A stretch of DNA of 64,000 bases, from NCBI GenBank assembly GCA_030037705.1, contig JASHQE010000039.1, positions 1 through 64,000 of the forward strand, written 5' to 3'. This DNA comes from Acidobacteriaceae bacterium. Its GTDB lineage: Bacteria > Acidobacteriota > Terriglobia > Terriglobales > Acidobacteriaceae. This document shows, in pieces, positions 35,614 to 45,287 of the stretch (within the stretch, counting starts at the first letter, position 1; every line of letters starts with the position of its first letter). The translations under genes were made by a program, and so were the position numbers. The notes under the pieces were generated by a model that made no database searches, had not been told where the DNA came from, and was given only the letters and a program-made list of their open reading frames with translations.

Positions 35614-37079
35614 CGACAGCGAACCAGTGGATCGGTTCGCAGACGGCGACCGTTTCGGTTGTGCCCAGGCACAAGGCGCAGGTTTATTGCGCAGTGCTGG
35701 TCATGATTGGAATTCCCGTTCTCTGTATCGCCGGAGGCCAGGGCGGATTGCTACGAATTGTTTTTCCGCTGCTCAGCGTATTTGTGGGAGCATTCCTGCT
35801 CTGGCGGTCCAAGCCGGTATATGTAGGACTTGTATTTTGGCTTTGGTTTCTCACGCCGTTCTTGCGGCGCGTGGCAGATTTTCAGAGTGGATGGACGCAA
35901 TCGAGCGCGGTGCTCCTCGCGCCATATGCCGCGGCAGGCATTTCGGGTTTTTCTCTCCTCGCTTCATGCAAAATCTTTCACACACGCCGGTCCATTCCCT
36001 ATGTCTGCGCCTTTGTCGCCATCGGTTATGGCTTTATCATCGGCCTGTCGCGATATCCGCTTTTCAATGTCTTGCAGGCGCTGCTGAACTGGCTCGTCCC
36101 GGTCGTCTTCGGACTGTTCGTTTATGAAAATCGCGAGATGTATCCGGAGATGCGCAGGGTCATCGAGAGCTGTTTTCTGTACGGCGTCCTGCTCACCGGA
36201 GCATACGGCATTTACCAGTTCTTTACGCTGCCGGATTGGGACAAGATGTGGCTGCTGGACGTGCAGACAAACTCGTTTGGCGCGATCGAGGCGATGGGAG
36301 TCCGCGCGTTCAGCACAATGAATGCGCCGGTGATCTTTGCAGCGATTATGGCTTGCGGGTTGCTGTTGCTGTTCAACATGAAGGGGAAGCTTAGTCTGCT
36401 TGCGGCTGCGTGCGGATTTGTGGGTTTGCTCCTGACCATCAGCCGGGCATCATGGTTGAGCCTCGTAGCGGGCGGAATTTTCCTGATGGTTCGAGTGGAA
36501 ATGCGTCAGCGCTTTCGCTTGGCCATAGGTTTGGTAGCTTGCGCGATTGCAACAGCCTGTCTTGCGGAGGTTCCGGTTATCCATGATCTGTTGTGGCAGC
36601 GCGTCGAGACACTCTCTGATCCAGCCCAGGATGTGAGCTATTCCGCGCGCGTGGAAGGCCACGAGACGGCTTTGCGCGAGCTTGCCCAGGAACCATTCGG
36701 CGAGGGTTTGGGAAGCACGGACACAGAGCACGCGACTGAGGGCGACGACGCCATGATTGGTCCGCACGACAGTACGATCCTGGAATGCCTTTATTCGCTG
36801 GGATGGATCGGCTCCATAATCTTCGCAGTAGGGATCGTGACGCTTGGAGCGCAGGTGGCGCGCACGGGCCGGAACCGCGATCCATTCGTTATCTCTGCGC
36901 AGGCGATCCTGGTGGGATTTCTGGCACAGTGCCTGCTGAATAGTGTGATGCTGGGCGTATTGGGATTCATGGTATGGACGTTTGCGGCGATCTGTCTGGC
37001 AGAAGCGGACCGATCGCCTGAGATGAACGTCGAGGTTGATAAAGAAAACAATGCTGCAGTGGATTACGCAGTTGTTTAG
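35610..37079 (+). CDS. Wzy-type O-antigen/exopolysaccharide polymerase
   Basis: The ATG at 35610 overlaps the flippase stop and gives 489 residues with about 11-12 membrane segments. A large periplasmic loop (about 340-395) carries the Wzy_C-like elements GHETALRELAQEPFGEGLGS and HDSTILECLYSLGWIGSII. Arg-containing motifs ISRASWLSLVAGG and RVEGHETAL fit O-antigen ligase/polymerase family members. It joins repeat units on the outer face under control of the Wzz protein at 27.3 kb. Confidence 0.85.
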   Translation: MTTANQWIGSQTATVSVVPRHKAQVYCAVLVMIGIPVLCIAGGQGGLLRIVFPLLSVFVGAFLLWRSKPVYVGLVFWLWFLTPFLRRVADFQSGWTQSSAVLLAPYAAAGISGFSLLASCKIFHTRRSIPYVCAFVAIGYGFIIGLSRYPLFNVLQALLNWLVPVVFGLFVYENREMYPEMRRVIESCFLYGVLLTGAYGIYQFFTLPDWDKMWLLDVQTNSFGAIEAMGVRAFSTMNAPVIFAAIMACGLLLLFNMKGKLSLLAAACGFVGLLLTISRASWLSLVAGGIFLMVRVEMRQRFRLAIGLVACAIATACLAEVPVIHDLLWQRVETLSDPAQDVSYSARVEGHETALRELAQEPFGEGLGSTDTEHATEGDDAMIGPHDSTILECLYSLGWIGSIIFAVGIVTLGAQVARTGRNRDPFVISAQAILVGFLAQCLLNSVMLGVLGFMVWTFAAICLAEADRSPEMNVEVDKENNAAVDYAVV

Positions 37080-37088
37080 CGGGCGAGG

Positions 37089-38189
37089 ATGAGAGTTCTT
37101 CACGTTCTCAATGATGTGACGGATCGCGGCAACGGTATTGTGAATGCTGCGGTGGACCTGGCGATGGAACAGGCGCGTCAGGGCATGACGGTCGCCATGG
37201 TCTCGGCAGGCGGCGGATACAAACCGGTGCTGGAGCGCGCCGGCGTAACGCATTTTACGCTTGATCAGTCGAGACGGCCTGGCCGGATTTTGCGGGCGGC
37301 TTTGCTATTCCGCAAGCAGATCGCCGAGTTTCAACCTGACGTGGTGCATGCGCATATGCGCACCGGGCTGCTGCTTGCGTGGCTGTGGAGACGCTTCCAT
37401 AAATTTGCGCTGGTCGGTCATGTGCACAATGTGCACGATCGGGAGTCGGTCATGATGGGTTTGGCTGATTCGGTCATTGCAGTCAGTCAATCGGTGGCCG
37501 AGACGATGGCGAAACGGGGAATTGTCAGAAGTAAGATACGGGTTGTCCTCAATCGGACGCTCGGAAGCCGGCGCAGTTCAGAACTGATCGACGTTGCACC
37601 TGCGAATCTGAAGAGGCCATCCATTGTTACCGTCTGCGGCATGACGCAGCGCAAGGGCATTGAAGAGTTGATCATCGCCTTCGAGATGGCCGGCGAAAAA
37701 CTGCCGGAGGCGCATCTCTACATTGTGGGCGACGGACCGGAACGGGAGAGGTTTGAGCAGCAGGCGCGCCGGTCGAAACTGCGCGATCGGATCCACTTCG
37801 AAGGTTTCCAGGCAGTGCCACAGGCCTATATGTTGAGCACCGATGTTTTTGTGCTGGCCTCGCGGCGGGAATCGTTTGGGCTCGTGCTCATCGAGGCGCG
37901 CGAGGCTGGCTGCGCGATTGTTGCGACTGATGTCGATGGCATTGCAGAGGCGCTCGATGGCGGCCGCGCCGGGATGCTCGTGCCGCCACAGAATGTGGAA
38001 GCTCTGGCAGGTGGGCTGTGCGCAATGCTGGAAGATCGTGACGCACGGAATCTGTGGAAGAGCAGGGCGCGTGAAGGTCTTGCAGAATATCGCGTGAATG
38101 TGATGGCCTATGAGGTCCGGCACGTTTATGAAGAGATTGTGCCGGCAGGAAAGTGGCAGGCACCTTCGAGCGTAGCGTGGCTCAAATGA
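37089..38189 (+). CDS. GT4 family glycosyltransferase, last gene of cluster 1
   Basis: This 366-residue GT-B enzyme follows the polymerase by nine bases. The acceptor lobe starts MRVLHVLNDVTDRGNGIVNA and has HAHMRTGLLLAWLWRRF. The donor lobe carries VTVCGMTQRKGIEELIIAFE, IVGDGPERERFEQQA and LASRRESFGLVLIEAREAG with the EX7E pair. It ends the co-directional run from 27.3 kb; the next gene is on the other strand. Specificity is unknown. Confidence 0.87.
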   Translation: MRVLHVLNDVTDRGNGIVNAAVDLAMEQARQGMTVAMVSAGGGYKPVLERAGVTHFTLDQSRRPGRILRAALLFRKQIAEFQPDVVHAHMRTGLLLAWLWRRFHKFALVGHVHNVHDRESVMMGLADSVIAVSQSVAETMAKRGIVRSKIRVVLNRTLGSRRSSELIDVAPANLKRPSIVTVCGMTQRKGIEELIIAFEMAGEKLPEAHLYIVGDGPERERFEQQARRSKLRDRIHFEGFQAVPQAYMLSTDVFVLASRRESFGLVLIEAREAGCAIVATDVDGIAEALDGGRAGMLVPPQNVEALAGGLCAMLEDRDARNLWKSRAREGLAEYRVNVMAYEVRHVYEEIVPAGKWQAPSSVAWLK

Positions 38190-38269
38190 TGCGAGCGCCA
38201 TCTGCTGCTTCGTTCCGCGCTGTTTGAGAAATGTGGCCTGAGCAATGTGGTCGACAGCGGAACTCTCCG

Positions 38270-39640
38270 CTATTGCACAATCCTTATCACCATGGGATGA
38301 TCGGGAATCTCCACTGCAAACTCAGCTCGGTTTGCATATGTTTTCACCGGATCCGATTGGATCAACGGTTCATAAAGGGCTACACTCCTGGCTTTATGGC
38401 TGAGCGTCAGAAGAGCCGGACAGCGCGGATTAACCAGATCGATCTGCGCTTTTTCATCATAGCTCGATACCTCCTGCCAAAGCACCAGATCAAATTCTCC
38501 AGTGGATTTCTGCAGCAAGAGGTGATGAATATGAGGATCTTTGGAACTAAGCGACCAGGACAATGAGCCAAGTTGCCGTGGTGTCTCTGTATCTCTCAAC
38601 TCGGCAATCAGATTCTTGAGCGCGAAGAAAGCCGGTTTTTCCGAACCGTCGGAGCGGATAAGCCCCCAGTGCAGTTGGAAGTGATTGAGCGCCGGGTCTG
38701 CGGCCTCGTCGAGAAATTCGTAGAGGTACGTGCGTGCAATGCCGTTCGCAAAATTTTCAAGGTAGAGGCGTGGAATATAGCGGGCGGCAGCCGCTTCTGA
38801 AATGCCGGGCTGATCGCTGTGATCTTTGATGCCATTGTGATAACCAGTTTCAGTGATCACGATCTTCTTGGCCCCAGACATCATCCTGGCAAAATCAATC
38901 TGCTGGGGAAATATAACCGATGGCTCTTTCGCAGCAGGATAGGGATGAAGGTTGCCTTCATCAACATATGCGCTGATATCGCCGAGATCGGAGGCTTGGC
39001 TAGCGAATGCCAGAGAGGGCGCGATGATCTGGATGACGCTTCTATTCGGAAGTGATTGCGCGGCTTTGAAGATAGCTTGCTGATAGTCGCGATCGACGGA
39101 TAGCCAGTTGGGTATTTTGCTGATATCGAGTTCGTTGGGCCCTTCGAAAGATTCGATCGTCCGGCCGGAAAGCTCGTCTATATTCGCGAGCAGCGCAGGG
39201 GGCATTTCGCCGAGTTTGCTTCTTGGATCGAGCACGGCATCGAAACGGATGCCGAGTTTACCCAACTCGATCCACCGGCCATAGAGAGTGCGGTTGTAAT
39301 CCGCATTCTGGAGATGAGCGCCATCGCGAAGATGGCGGATTCCGAGGCTCTGCAACTCGCGAGAGATGAATGAAAAATTTCCATATTGCGTATCAAAGTA
39401 ATTCAGGTGCGTATTAACGCCAATGCTGTTGACAAAGTCGAAAGCGCTGCGCGCCGTGTCAGGCGCGGGCGTAATGGATGCTGCGTGTCCAGGCTGCGTA
39501 GGGACCGCGTCACCATAGGGATTGCCCGTGATGAGCATGAATGCAAGCAGCGGTGTCATCACACAGGAAGCAAGCCAGGAAGGACCAGATGGTGATACAA
39601 ACAATGTTTTCATTTTCGTGAAGCCAACCAAACGAATCAT
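38270..39640 (-). CDS. Secreted clan GH-A glycoside hydrolase-like protein
   Basis: With the ATG at 39640 (a TTG at 39652 is also possible) the protein has 456 residues. It has a signal segment and then a TIM barrel with GVNTHLNYFDTQYGNFSFI, the acid/base Glu170 in FEGPNELD and the nucleophile Glu264 in KIVITETGYHN. Both catalytic positions fit clan GH-A, and the fold region resembles GH39/GH5-like enzymes, but I cannot fix the family. A C-terminal beta-sandwich follows. It is convergent with cluster 1 and may trim or release that polymer; that is inference. Confidence 0.68.
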   Translation of the reverse strand: MIRLVGFTKMKTLFVSPSGPSWLASCVMTPLLAFMLITGNPYGDAVPTQPGHAASITPAPDTARSAFDFVNSIGVNTHLNYFDTQYGNFSFISRELQSLGIRHLRDGAHLQNADYNRTLYGRWIELGKLGIRFDAVLDPRSKLGEMPPALLANIDELSGRTIESFEGPNELDISKIPNWLSVDRDYQQAIFKAAQSLPNRSVIQIIAPSLAFASQASDLGDISAYVDEGNLHPYPAAKEPSVIFPQQIDFARMMSGAKKIVITETGYHNGIKDHSDQPGISEAAAARYIPRLYLENFANGIARTYLYEFLDEAADPALNHFQLHWGLIRSDGSEKPAFFALKNLIAELRDTETPRQLGSLSWSLSSKDPHIHHLLLQKSTGEFDLVLWQEVSSYDEKAQIDLVNPRCPALLTLSHKARSVALYEPLIQSDPVKTYANRAEFAVEIPDHPMVIRIVQ

Positions 39641-39845
39641 GAGAGCGTCCAAATCAACAAGTTATGTCTGTGCACCAATGCTTTAGATGCGCGTGAAGCG
39701 GCGCTGAGACGCTGCGAAAAAAACGTGCAGTGAAAAAGGCGCTGGCTAGACGCGCTCTTTCTTCTGAAGAGCCTTGAAGCCGAAACCAGAAAAAACTACA
39801 ACGCGGCTTTGTCGAGTTAACAGGTTTTTAACCTGAAGCCGCGAG

Positions 39846-40508
39846 GTGAGGTCTATGGGTGACATTCAGGTTGTATTGGCGGACAATCAGCCGCTTACTC
39901 TCTCCGGTTTGCGCAGCGCTGTAGCAGATCACGCCGACATCCAGGTGCTTGCAGAGTGTGAAAATCGTGAGCGGCTCATGGACGCGGTGCGACATCACAG
40001 CCCGGATGTCCTGCTGGTGAGTACAGAGATTCTTCAGGAGGAACTTGGCGTGCTTGAGCGTCTCGTCACGGAGATGGAATCGACGCGCGTGATTGTTTTG
40101 ACGAGCCGCAAAGATCCCGATTTTCTTGAGGGAGCGCTGCGCTGCGGAGCCAGGGGAATCTTTCAGCGTGAGTGGCCTGTCCAGCAGATACCGGTGGCCA
40201 TTCGTAAAGTAACGAGCGGCGGAGTGTGGCTTGAGCAAACAGTTGCGGAGAAGGTGCTCGAGGAAATTCTGAACCGGCGCAAGGCACCGGATCTGGATGA
40301 GCAGAAGATTACGAGCCTGACTGCGCGCGAACGCGAAGTGATTGGGCTCATCTGCGAGGGGCTCCGCAATAAGGAGATTGCCAGCCGCCTACACATCAGC
40401 GGTGCGACGGTTTCACATCATCTGACTTCGATCTTTCGCAAGCTGGAGGTCGAGGACAGGACCTCGCTTGTCATCTACTCCGCAAAACACGGGCTGGCGT
40501 CATTCTAG
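39846..40508 (+). CDS. LuxR/NarL-type response regulator with atypical receiver
   Basis: This 220-residue protein has an N-terminal receiver fold (about 5-120; IQVVLADNQPLTLSGLRSAV) and a LuxR HTH (about 150-215; SLTAREREVIGLICEGLRNK, ATVSHHLTSIFRKLEV). The acidic patch is partly kept (AD near residue 10), but the phospho-acceptor position in SPDVLLVSTEIL is Ser rather than Asp, and the conserved Lys region reads GIFQREW. It is probably not controlled by ordinary phosphotransfer. There is no histidine kinase nearby. It stands alone between a hydrolase and the Ig lipoprotein, so cluster control is a guess. Confidence 0.82.
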   Translation: MRSMGDIQVVLADNQPLTLSGLRSAVADHADIQVLAECENRERLMDAVRHHSPDVLLVSTEILQEELGVLERLVTEMESTRVIVLTSRKDPDFLEGALRCGARGIFQREWPVQQIPVAIRKVTSGGVWLEQTVAEKVLEEILNRRKAPDLDEQKITSLTAREREVIGLICEGLRNKEIASRLHISGATVSHHLTSIFRKLEVEDRTSLVIYSAKHGLASF

Positions 40509-40648
40509 AACAGTTCAGGAAATAGCCGCTCAGGAAACAGCCGCTGATGAGCAGGGCTGCTGCTCTCTCCGTACAGAGGCGAGACTTGCCCATGGAACGT
40601 GGATGAAGTTTGCTGCGGCGCGCAAGCGGGAACCGATTGCGATGCCGA

Positions 40649-40671
40649 AGGCGAGACACCCGGTCTCGCCT
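40649..40671. terminator. Candidate bidirectional terminator between convergent genes
   Basis: AGGCGAGAC (40649-40657) and GTCTCGCCT (40663-40671) form a perfect 9-bp stem with a five-base loop, between the LuxR-type gene and the convergent Ig lipoprotein gene. There is no long T-run on either side. A short tandem repeat (CAGGAAAYAGCCGCT twice, about 40515-40546) lies just upstream. Confidence 0.45.
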
Positions 40672-40691
40672 CAGAATTGCGCAAGGACTGC

Positions 40692-42692
40692 TTAAGGAAT
40701 TGAGACAGTGGCCGTGTTCGACGGAACGCTTTCAACTCCGGATGAATCGACGCTTTCCACGATGTAATCGTAGGCTTGCCCATTCACGATGTTGTTGTTG
40801 TCTGTATACGCCAGTTGCGTGTCGCTCACGGTGCCCATAAGCGTATAAGTTGAGGCGCCGCTCGGCGACCGATAGATGTTATAGTTTGCCACCGGATCCG
40901 TAGAACTCGTCGGGGCCTGCCAGCTGAGATCAACCACATAAGAAGACGCTACCCCTGTGCCGCTCAGCGAGATGGTTGCGGTGGGATTGGTGGACGAGTT
41001 GCTGCTGACGGTCAATTGTCCAGTGACGGCACCTGCCGCGGTGGGATCGAACTGAACGCTCAGGGTGGCAGCCTGTGGCGCAGTCAGCGTTAATGGGAAG
41101 GTGGCCCCGGAGAACGAAAAGCCGGTCCCGGTGATCGTTACCGAATTGACGGTTACAGGCTGGCCTCCGGTGGAGCTTAAGGTCACCGTCTGCGTCGTGG
41201 GCGTATTCAGATTCACGTTGCCGAAACTGATGCTGGTTGAGTTGATGGTCAATAGCGGCGACGAAGAGATTGCTTGCAGAGTAAAGGTTGTGGAGACCGA
41301 GCCGGCGCTTGCCGTCAAGGTTATGGTTTGCGTGCTCGATACCGAAGAAACGGTTGCCGAAAATGTGGCGGTGGTTGCGCCCGCTGCCACCGTCACCGAA
41401 GCTGGCACCGTTACCGCCGAGTTGTTGCTGGCCAGGTTTACAGTGAATCCGCCGGTCGCGGCTGCCGCATTCAGCGTTACCGTGCAACTATCGGTACCCG
41501 ATCCGGTGATGGACGAGCTTGTGCAAGAGAGCCCCGTGAGCACCGGCACGCCTGTGCCGCTCAGGGCAATGGTTGTGGAAGCTCCGGCCGAGGAGTTGCT
41601 GGTCAGAGTCAATTGGCCTGTTGCCGCGCCTGCCGCGGTGGGATCGAACTGCACCGTGAGCATCGTCGAGCTACCCGAGCTAAGGGTGACCGGGAAGCTA
41701 GCTCCGGGAATCGTGAAGCCCGCACCTGATATGGTCGCGGAATTGATGGTCAGGGCTGAGCCTCCTGAAGAGGTGAGGGTAAGCACCTGCGTGGTCGGCG
41801 TATTTACCCCCACGCTTCCGAAGGCTACGCTGGTCGAGCTAACAGTTAGCGATGGACTGGATGTCTCTGCCTGAAGCGTGAAGGTCTGCGAGGTTCCTCC
41901 AGCCGTGGCCGTCAATGTGGCTGACTGGTCGGTGGAGACTGCCGCGACTGTAGCCGTGAAGGTCGCCGTGGTAGCGCCGGCGGCAACGCTTACCGAGGCT
42001 GGCACCGTGACGGCTGCATTGCTGCTGGACAAGGTCACCGTCGTGCCGCTGCTCGGAGCCGCTGTATTGAGAGTGACTGTGCAGGAGTCTGTTCCCGGTC
42101 CCACGACCGAGCTGTTGGCGCAGGTAAGTGCGCTCGGCGCAGGAGTTACCACCGCAACACCCGTGCCGCTCAAACTGACCGTCGCGGTGTTGTCGGTGGT
42201 CGAATTGGTTGTGACCGTCAACTGCCCGGTCGCTGCGCCCGCAGCGGTCGGATTGAACTGCACGGTCACGCTGTAACTGCCGCCGCCCGAGGACAAGATG
42301 ATGGGCGTGGTGCCCTGGCTAGTTATGGAGAACCCGCTGCCGGTTACGCTCAGATTCGAAATTTGGATCGCAGAGGAGCTCAGATTCACGACTGAGACAG
42401 TGGCATTGGCTGTGCTGCCGACATTCACGGAACCGAAGCTGACGCTGGTCGGCGAGACCTCGATGGCACCCGTGATGGCACCGGCCGCTACCGAGGTTCC
42501 CCCACAGCCTGAAAGCGCGAGAGGCAATAACGCCGCAATCAAGAGGAATGCAACAGAAAACCAGCCGCTACCGTGTGGAATATCGAGGTGGCTTGACGCG
42601 CCACGAGACATTCGCCGTGCGTGACCCACGCCAGAACGCACACCACGAACTGCGCACTCAGGGCCCACTGGAGGACAAACTAACTCGTACAT
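40692..42692 (-). CDS. Repeat-rich lipoprotein: choice-of-anchor-D (ASPM/SPD-2/Hydin-like) and Ig-like units plus fibronectin type III
   Basis: This 666-residue Ser/Thr/Ala-rich protein has a signal ending in the lipobox LSGC (Cys63 from this start). Three choice-of-anchor-D units follow (starting about 80, 270 and 455, each with SVSFGSVNVG-type openings and QFDPTAAGAATGQLT). They alternate with two Cys-containing Ig-like units (GTDSCTVTLN, VPASVSVAAGATTATF). The last 90 residues form a fibronectin type III domain (DLSWQAPTSSTDPVANYNIY). It is probably a surface-displayed binding or adhesion protein. A GAGG ribosome site supports the start at 42692; Met28 (42611) would give a more usual signal length. 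Confidence 0.78.
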   Translation of the reverse strand: MYELVCPPVGPECAVRGVRSGVGHARRMSRGASSHLDIPHGSGWFSVAFLLIAALLPLALSGCGGTSVAAGAITGAIEVSPTSVSFGSVNVGSTANATVSVVNLSSSAIQISNLSVTGSGFSITSQGTTPIILSSGGGSYSVTVQFNPTAAGAATGQLTVTTNSTTDNTATVSLSGTGVAVVTPAPSALTCANSSVVGPGTDSCTVTLNTAAPSSGTTVTLSSSNAAVTVPASVSVAAGATTATFTATVAAVSTDQSATLTATAGGTSQTFTLQAETSSPSLTVSSTSVAFGSVGVNTPTTQVLTLTSSGGSALTINSATISGAGFTIPGASFPVTLSSGSSTMLTVQFDPTAAGAATGQLTLTSNSSAGASTTIALSGTGVPVLTGLSCTSSSITGSGTDSCTVTLNAAAATGGFTVNLASNNSAVTVPASVTVAAGATTATFSATVSSVSSTQTITLTASAGSVSTTFTLQAISSSPLLTINSTSISFGNVNLNTPTTQTVTLSSTGGQPVTVNSVTITGTGFSFSGATFPLTLTAPQAATLSVQFDPTAAGAVTGQLTVSSNSSTNPTATISLSGTGVASSYVVDLSWQAPTSSTDPVANYNIYRSPSGASTYTLMGTVSDTQLAYTDNNNIVNGQAYDYIVESVDSSGVESVPSNTATVSIP

Positions 42693-42752
42693 CTCTACGC
42701 CTCAAAAAAAATTCAGGGCAACTGAGAGTTCTGCAAGTTCAAAACTTCACTT

Positions 42753-42777
42753 TGTTAATACTCACTGGAGTATAACA
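42753..42777 (-). promoter_or_regulatory. Palindromic operator-like site upstream of the Ig lipoprotein gene
   Basis: ATACTC-ACTG-GAGTAT is a perfect 6-bp dyad (42758-42773 approximately). It is extended by TGTT and AACA on the outside with a one-base offset, giving about 25 bases in all. It lies about 60 bases upstream of the lipoprotein start on the minus strand. A second dyad, GAGTAA-GTGG-TTACTC, is at 42958-42973. Either could be a regulator site. Confidence 0.4.
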
Positions 42778-43132
42778 CGGTTCGATCCTGTCAAATTACC
42801 GAGGTTGGTTACCGCAGTGCAACTTTCATGTTATGTCGCGTATTTGAATGAATATAATCGGTTTATCTCAATCTAAACAGCAATTTCCTGGGGGAAATCT
42901 AACCTTTTTTGAGGCTGAAATCGAGAAAAAATAAAAAGAAGGCGAAAACTGGTAACTGAGTAAGTGGTTACTCATGCGCTATATCCAGAAAGGTTCTTCT
43001 GCGACTTAATAGCCAGAATTATTCTTCCTAATTCTCTCTTCTACAGCAGGGCAGAGGCGCACAGGCCGCAAAACAGGCACGCATTCTCGAGTGACTTATT
43101 GCGGATTACCCGTGTGTATTACGGAAGTTCCA

Positions 43133-43161
43133 TTGACACTGATGGTTCTTGCAAGGATGAT
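43133..43161 (+). promoter_or_regulatory. Candidate sigma-70-type promoter in the 909-base gap
   Basis: TTGACA (43133-43138) and GATGAT (43156-43161) have 17 bases between them. The promoter would serve the sigma-54 activator gene starting at 43602. The gap 42693-43601 is A+T-richer than its surroundings and otherwise holds only the dyads noted at 42753 and 42958; I see no convincing gene in it. Confidence 0.3.
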
Positions 43162-43601
43162 AAATGCACTATAGGAAAGACGCGGTCCACAATGCTTTCC
43201 TACGCTGCGAAAAAAGAAAATCAAAGGACAGCGTATGAGTTTGACTGGACATTGGGCCGTTCGATGGGACATAACTATCCGCTCTGTGCAACCGGAGCGG
43301 TTTAGGTGCTCATACACTTACGAATGCAGAATTTGTTCTACCGGTGGCAACAGAAGCCGCTTATTGGCCGCTACCGCAAACAGAGATTGGCTATGAGCAT
43401 CGTATCGACGAATCCGTTGAGACGATGACTTGCATGTCGCTCCTGTAATTGCACAGTCCAGCATGAAATATAAAAGTGGACGACACCCTGATCCGCTTGG
43501 ATGAGGGCAGTGCTTGCGTTGAATGGCGGCTATCCCAACGGGCCCAGAAATCAGTTCTTGTCCGATGGTAAGCCTGCGGAAGACTTTACTGAAGGTGCCT
43601 T

Positions 43602-45122
43602 GTGAGTCCATTTTTGCTTGTTTTAGCCCTGGTTCAAAGTGCCGAGACGCGCGCATTCGTAAAAAGAGTTCTTGAGAGCGCTGGTCATCGAGTCATCGAA
43701 GCGGACGGATACCAGCAAACTCAATTGCTTTTGAGCAATGGCCTTTCACCCGACCTCCTGTTGCTTGCGTGTTCTCCTGCCAACTCGACTGAAATGTCTC
43801 AATGCCAACGGCTCTTGAGGAGCGTTCCGGCTGACCGCGTCTGTCTGGTTGCGGGAGTCGGCGAAGACAAACTGCGGACGGAAGCTCGCGCACTTGGCAT
43901 CAGACAGATTCTGTCGAATCCGGTTACGCGTTGCGAGATTGAATCCATGATGGAGAGTCTGAGTCAAGCGCAAGAGAGGCCTCTCGCGCCTGATTCGGTT
44001 CTAGCTTCTTCTGCAACGGCAAATGTGCGCGAGCTTGAAGCTTCGATAGACATGCCCGCGCTGCCCTACATCGAAGAATTAGGCGGCGATCATTTCTTTC
44101 TTGCGGCGTCTCCAAAGATGCTGGAGATCCATCGCCAAGTGAAGCTGCTCGCGGAGACCGATGTGAACGTGCTGATCCTGGGCGAGAGCGGCACGGGAAA
44201 AGAGGTCATCGCTCAGTTGATTCACCGGAATTCGCAAAGAGCGAACGATAAGTTCCTGAAGGTGAATTGCGCGGCGCTGCCGGCTGACTTGCTGGAAAGC
44301 GAGCTCTTCGGGCACCGTCAGGGAGCTTTCACTGGAGCCATCAAGGACCAGCCGGGCAAGTTCGAACAGGCGAACGGTGGCACGCTGCTGCTCGACGAAA
44401 TCGGCGAAATCGGCGTACAGATCCAGGCCAAGCTCCTGCACGTGCTGCAGGACGGGCAGTTCACCCGCCTGGGCGGGCAAACGTGCACCAAAGTGAACGT
44501 AAGAGTTCTCGCCGCCACCAATATCCAGATGGACAGTGCATTAGTCGAGAAGACCTTCCGGGAAGATCTTTATTACCGTCTGAGTGTGTTCACGATTCAT
44601 GTTCCTCCGCTGCGAGAGCGGCGCGAAGAGATTCCCTACTTGATGGAGGAGACGATCCGTCGAGCGCCGGCTGCGATGAAGGGCCGCGCGGCAAGTGTGC
44701 TTTCTTCACGCTTGCTTGATGCGGCACTGCTCTACGACTGGCCGGGCAATCTGCGCGAACTGAGGAATTTTGTGATCCGCACGATCATCATGCGCGACCC
44801 GGAGGCCGCAGCGCGCGAGTTGGAATCTAAAGTCGAAGGGCCATGCGGAGCATTTCAGGCAAGCTGCGCCAGCACAAAATCGCTTCAGGGCTTGGGAATG
44901 AGATCGGTTGTGCGCGATCTCAAGGAACGGACCGAAATGCAGATGATTCAAGATGCGCTGGAGATTTCCCGCTGGAATCGCCGCAAGGCTGCGCAATCGC
45001 TCAATATCAGTTATCGGGCTCTGCTCTATAAGATTCAGCAGCATCGCCTAACGCCAAGAACGGATAGAGATATGAATGGAGAATCTGGCGTCAACTATTC
45101 CGTCGAGAACAGCGCGACATAA
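43602..45122 (+). CDS. NtrC-type sigma-54 activator with degenerate receiver
   Basis: This 506-residue protein starts with GTG. The N-terminal receiver-like domain (about 1-120) lacks the phospho-Asp: SPDLLLLACSPANS has Ala/Cys where Asp is expected. The AAA+ domain (about 165-400) is complete: Walker A GESGTGKE (about 193-200), the sigma-54 contact loop GAFTGA (about 239-244), GGTLLLDEIGEIG and NIQMD...FREDLYYRL. A Fis-type HTH lies at about 455-490 (ALEISRWNRRKAAQSLNISY). It should activate sigma-54 promoters without ordinary phosphorylation. The pilin promoter at 6571 and the exopolysaccharide cluster are possible targets. Confidence 0.88.
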   Translation: MSPFLLVLALVQSAETRAFVKRVLESAGHRVIEADGYQQTQLLLSNGLSPDLLLLACSPANSTEMSQCQRLLRSVPADRVCLVAGVGEDKLRTEARALGIRQILSNPVTRCEIESMMESLSQAQERPLAPDSVLASSATANVRELEASIDMPALPYIEELGGDHFFLAASPKMLEIHRQVKLLAETDVNVLILGESGTGKEVIAQLIHRNSQRANDKFLKVNCAALPADLLESELFGHRQGAFTGAIKDQPGKFEQANGGTLLLDEIGEIGVQIQAKLLHVLQDGQFTRLGGQTCTKVNVRVLAATNIQMDSALVEKTFREDLYYRLSVFTIHVPPLRERREEIPYLMEETIRRAPAAMKGRAASVLSSRLLDAALLYDWPGNLRELRNFVIRTIIMRDPEAAARELESKVEGPCGAFQASCASTKSLQGLGMRSVVRDLKERTEMQMIQDALEISRWNRRKAAQSLNISYRALLYKIQQHRLTPRTDRDMNGESGVNYSVENSAT

Positions 45123-45287
45123 CCAACACCGATTGCTGTTTACAAGTAGGAACTTTTGGCTGACTAACCGGGACTAATTTGTCGTTACGCACATCGCTGC
45201 CAGCAGCGAGTGTGCGTTCCAGTCGCTTCACTCCTGAAACGAGTGCTGCCTAAGCTGTGTCTGCGCGAGTGGATAAGGAGGATTGTT

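Noticed and set aside
42964-43305. 113-codon frame in the 909-base gap
   Set aside because: Composition is unlike the neighbouring proteins, there is no ribosome site, and it has no recognisable motif.
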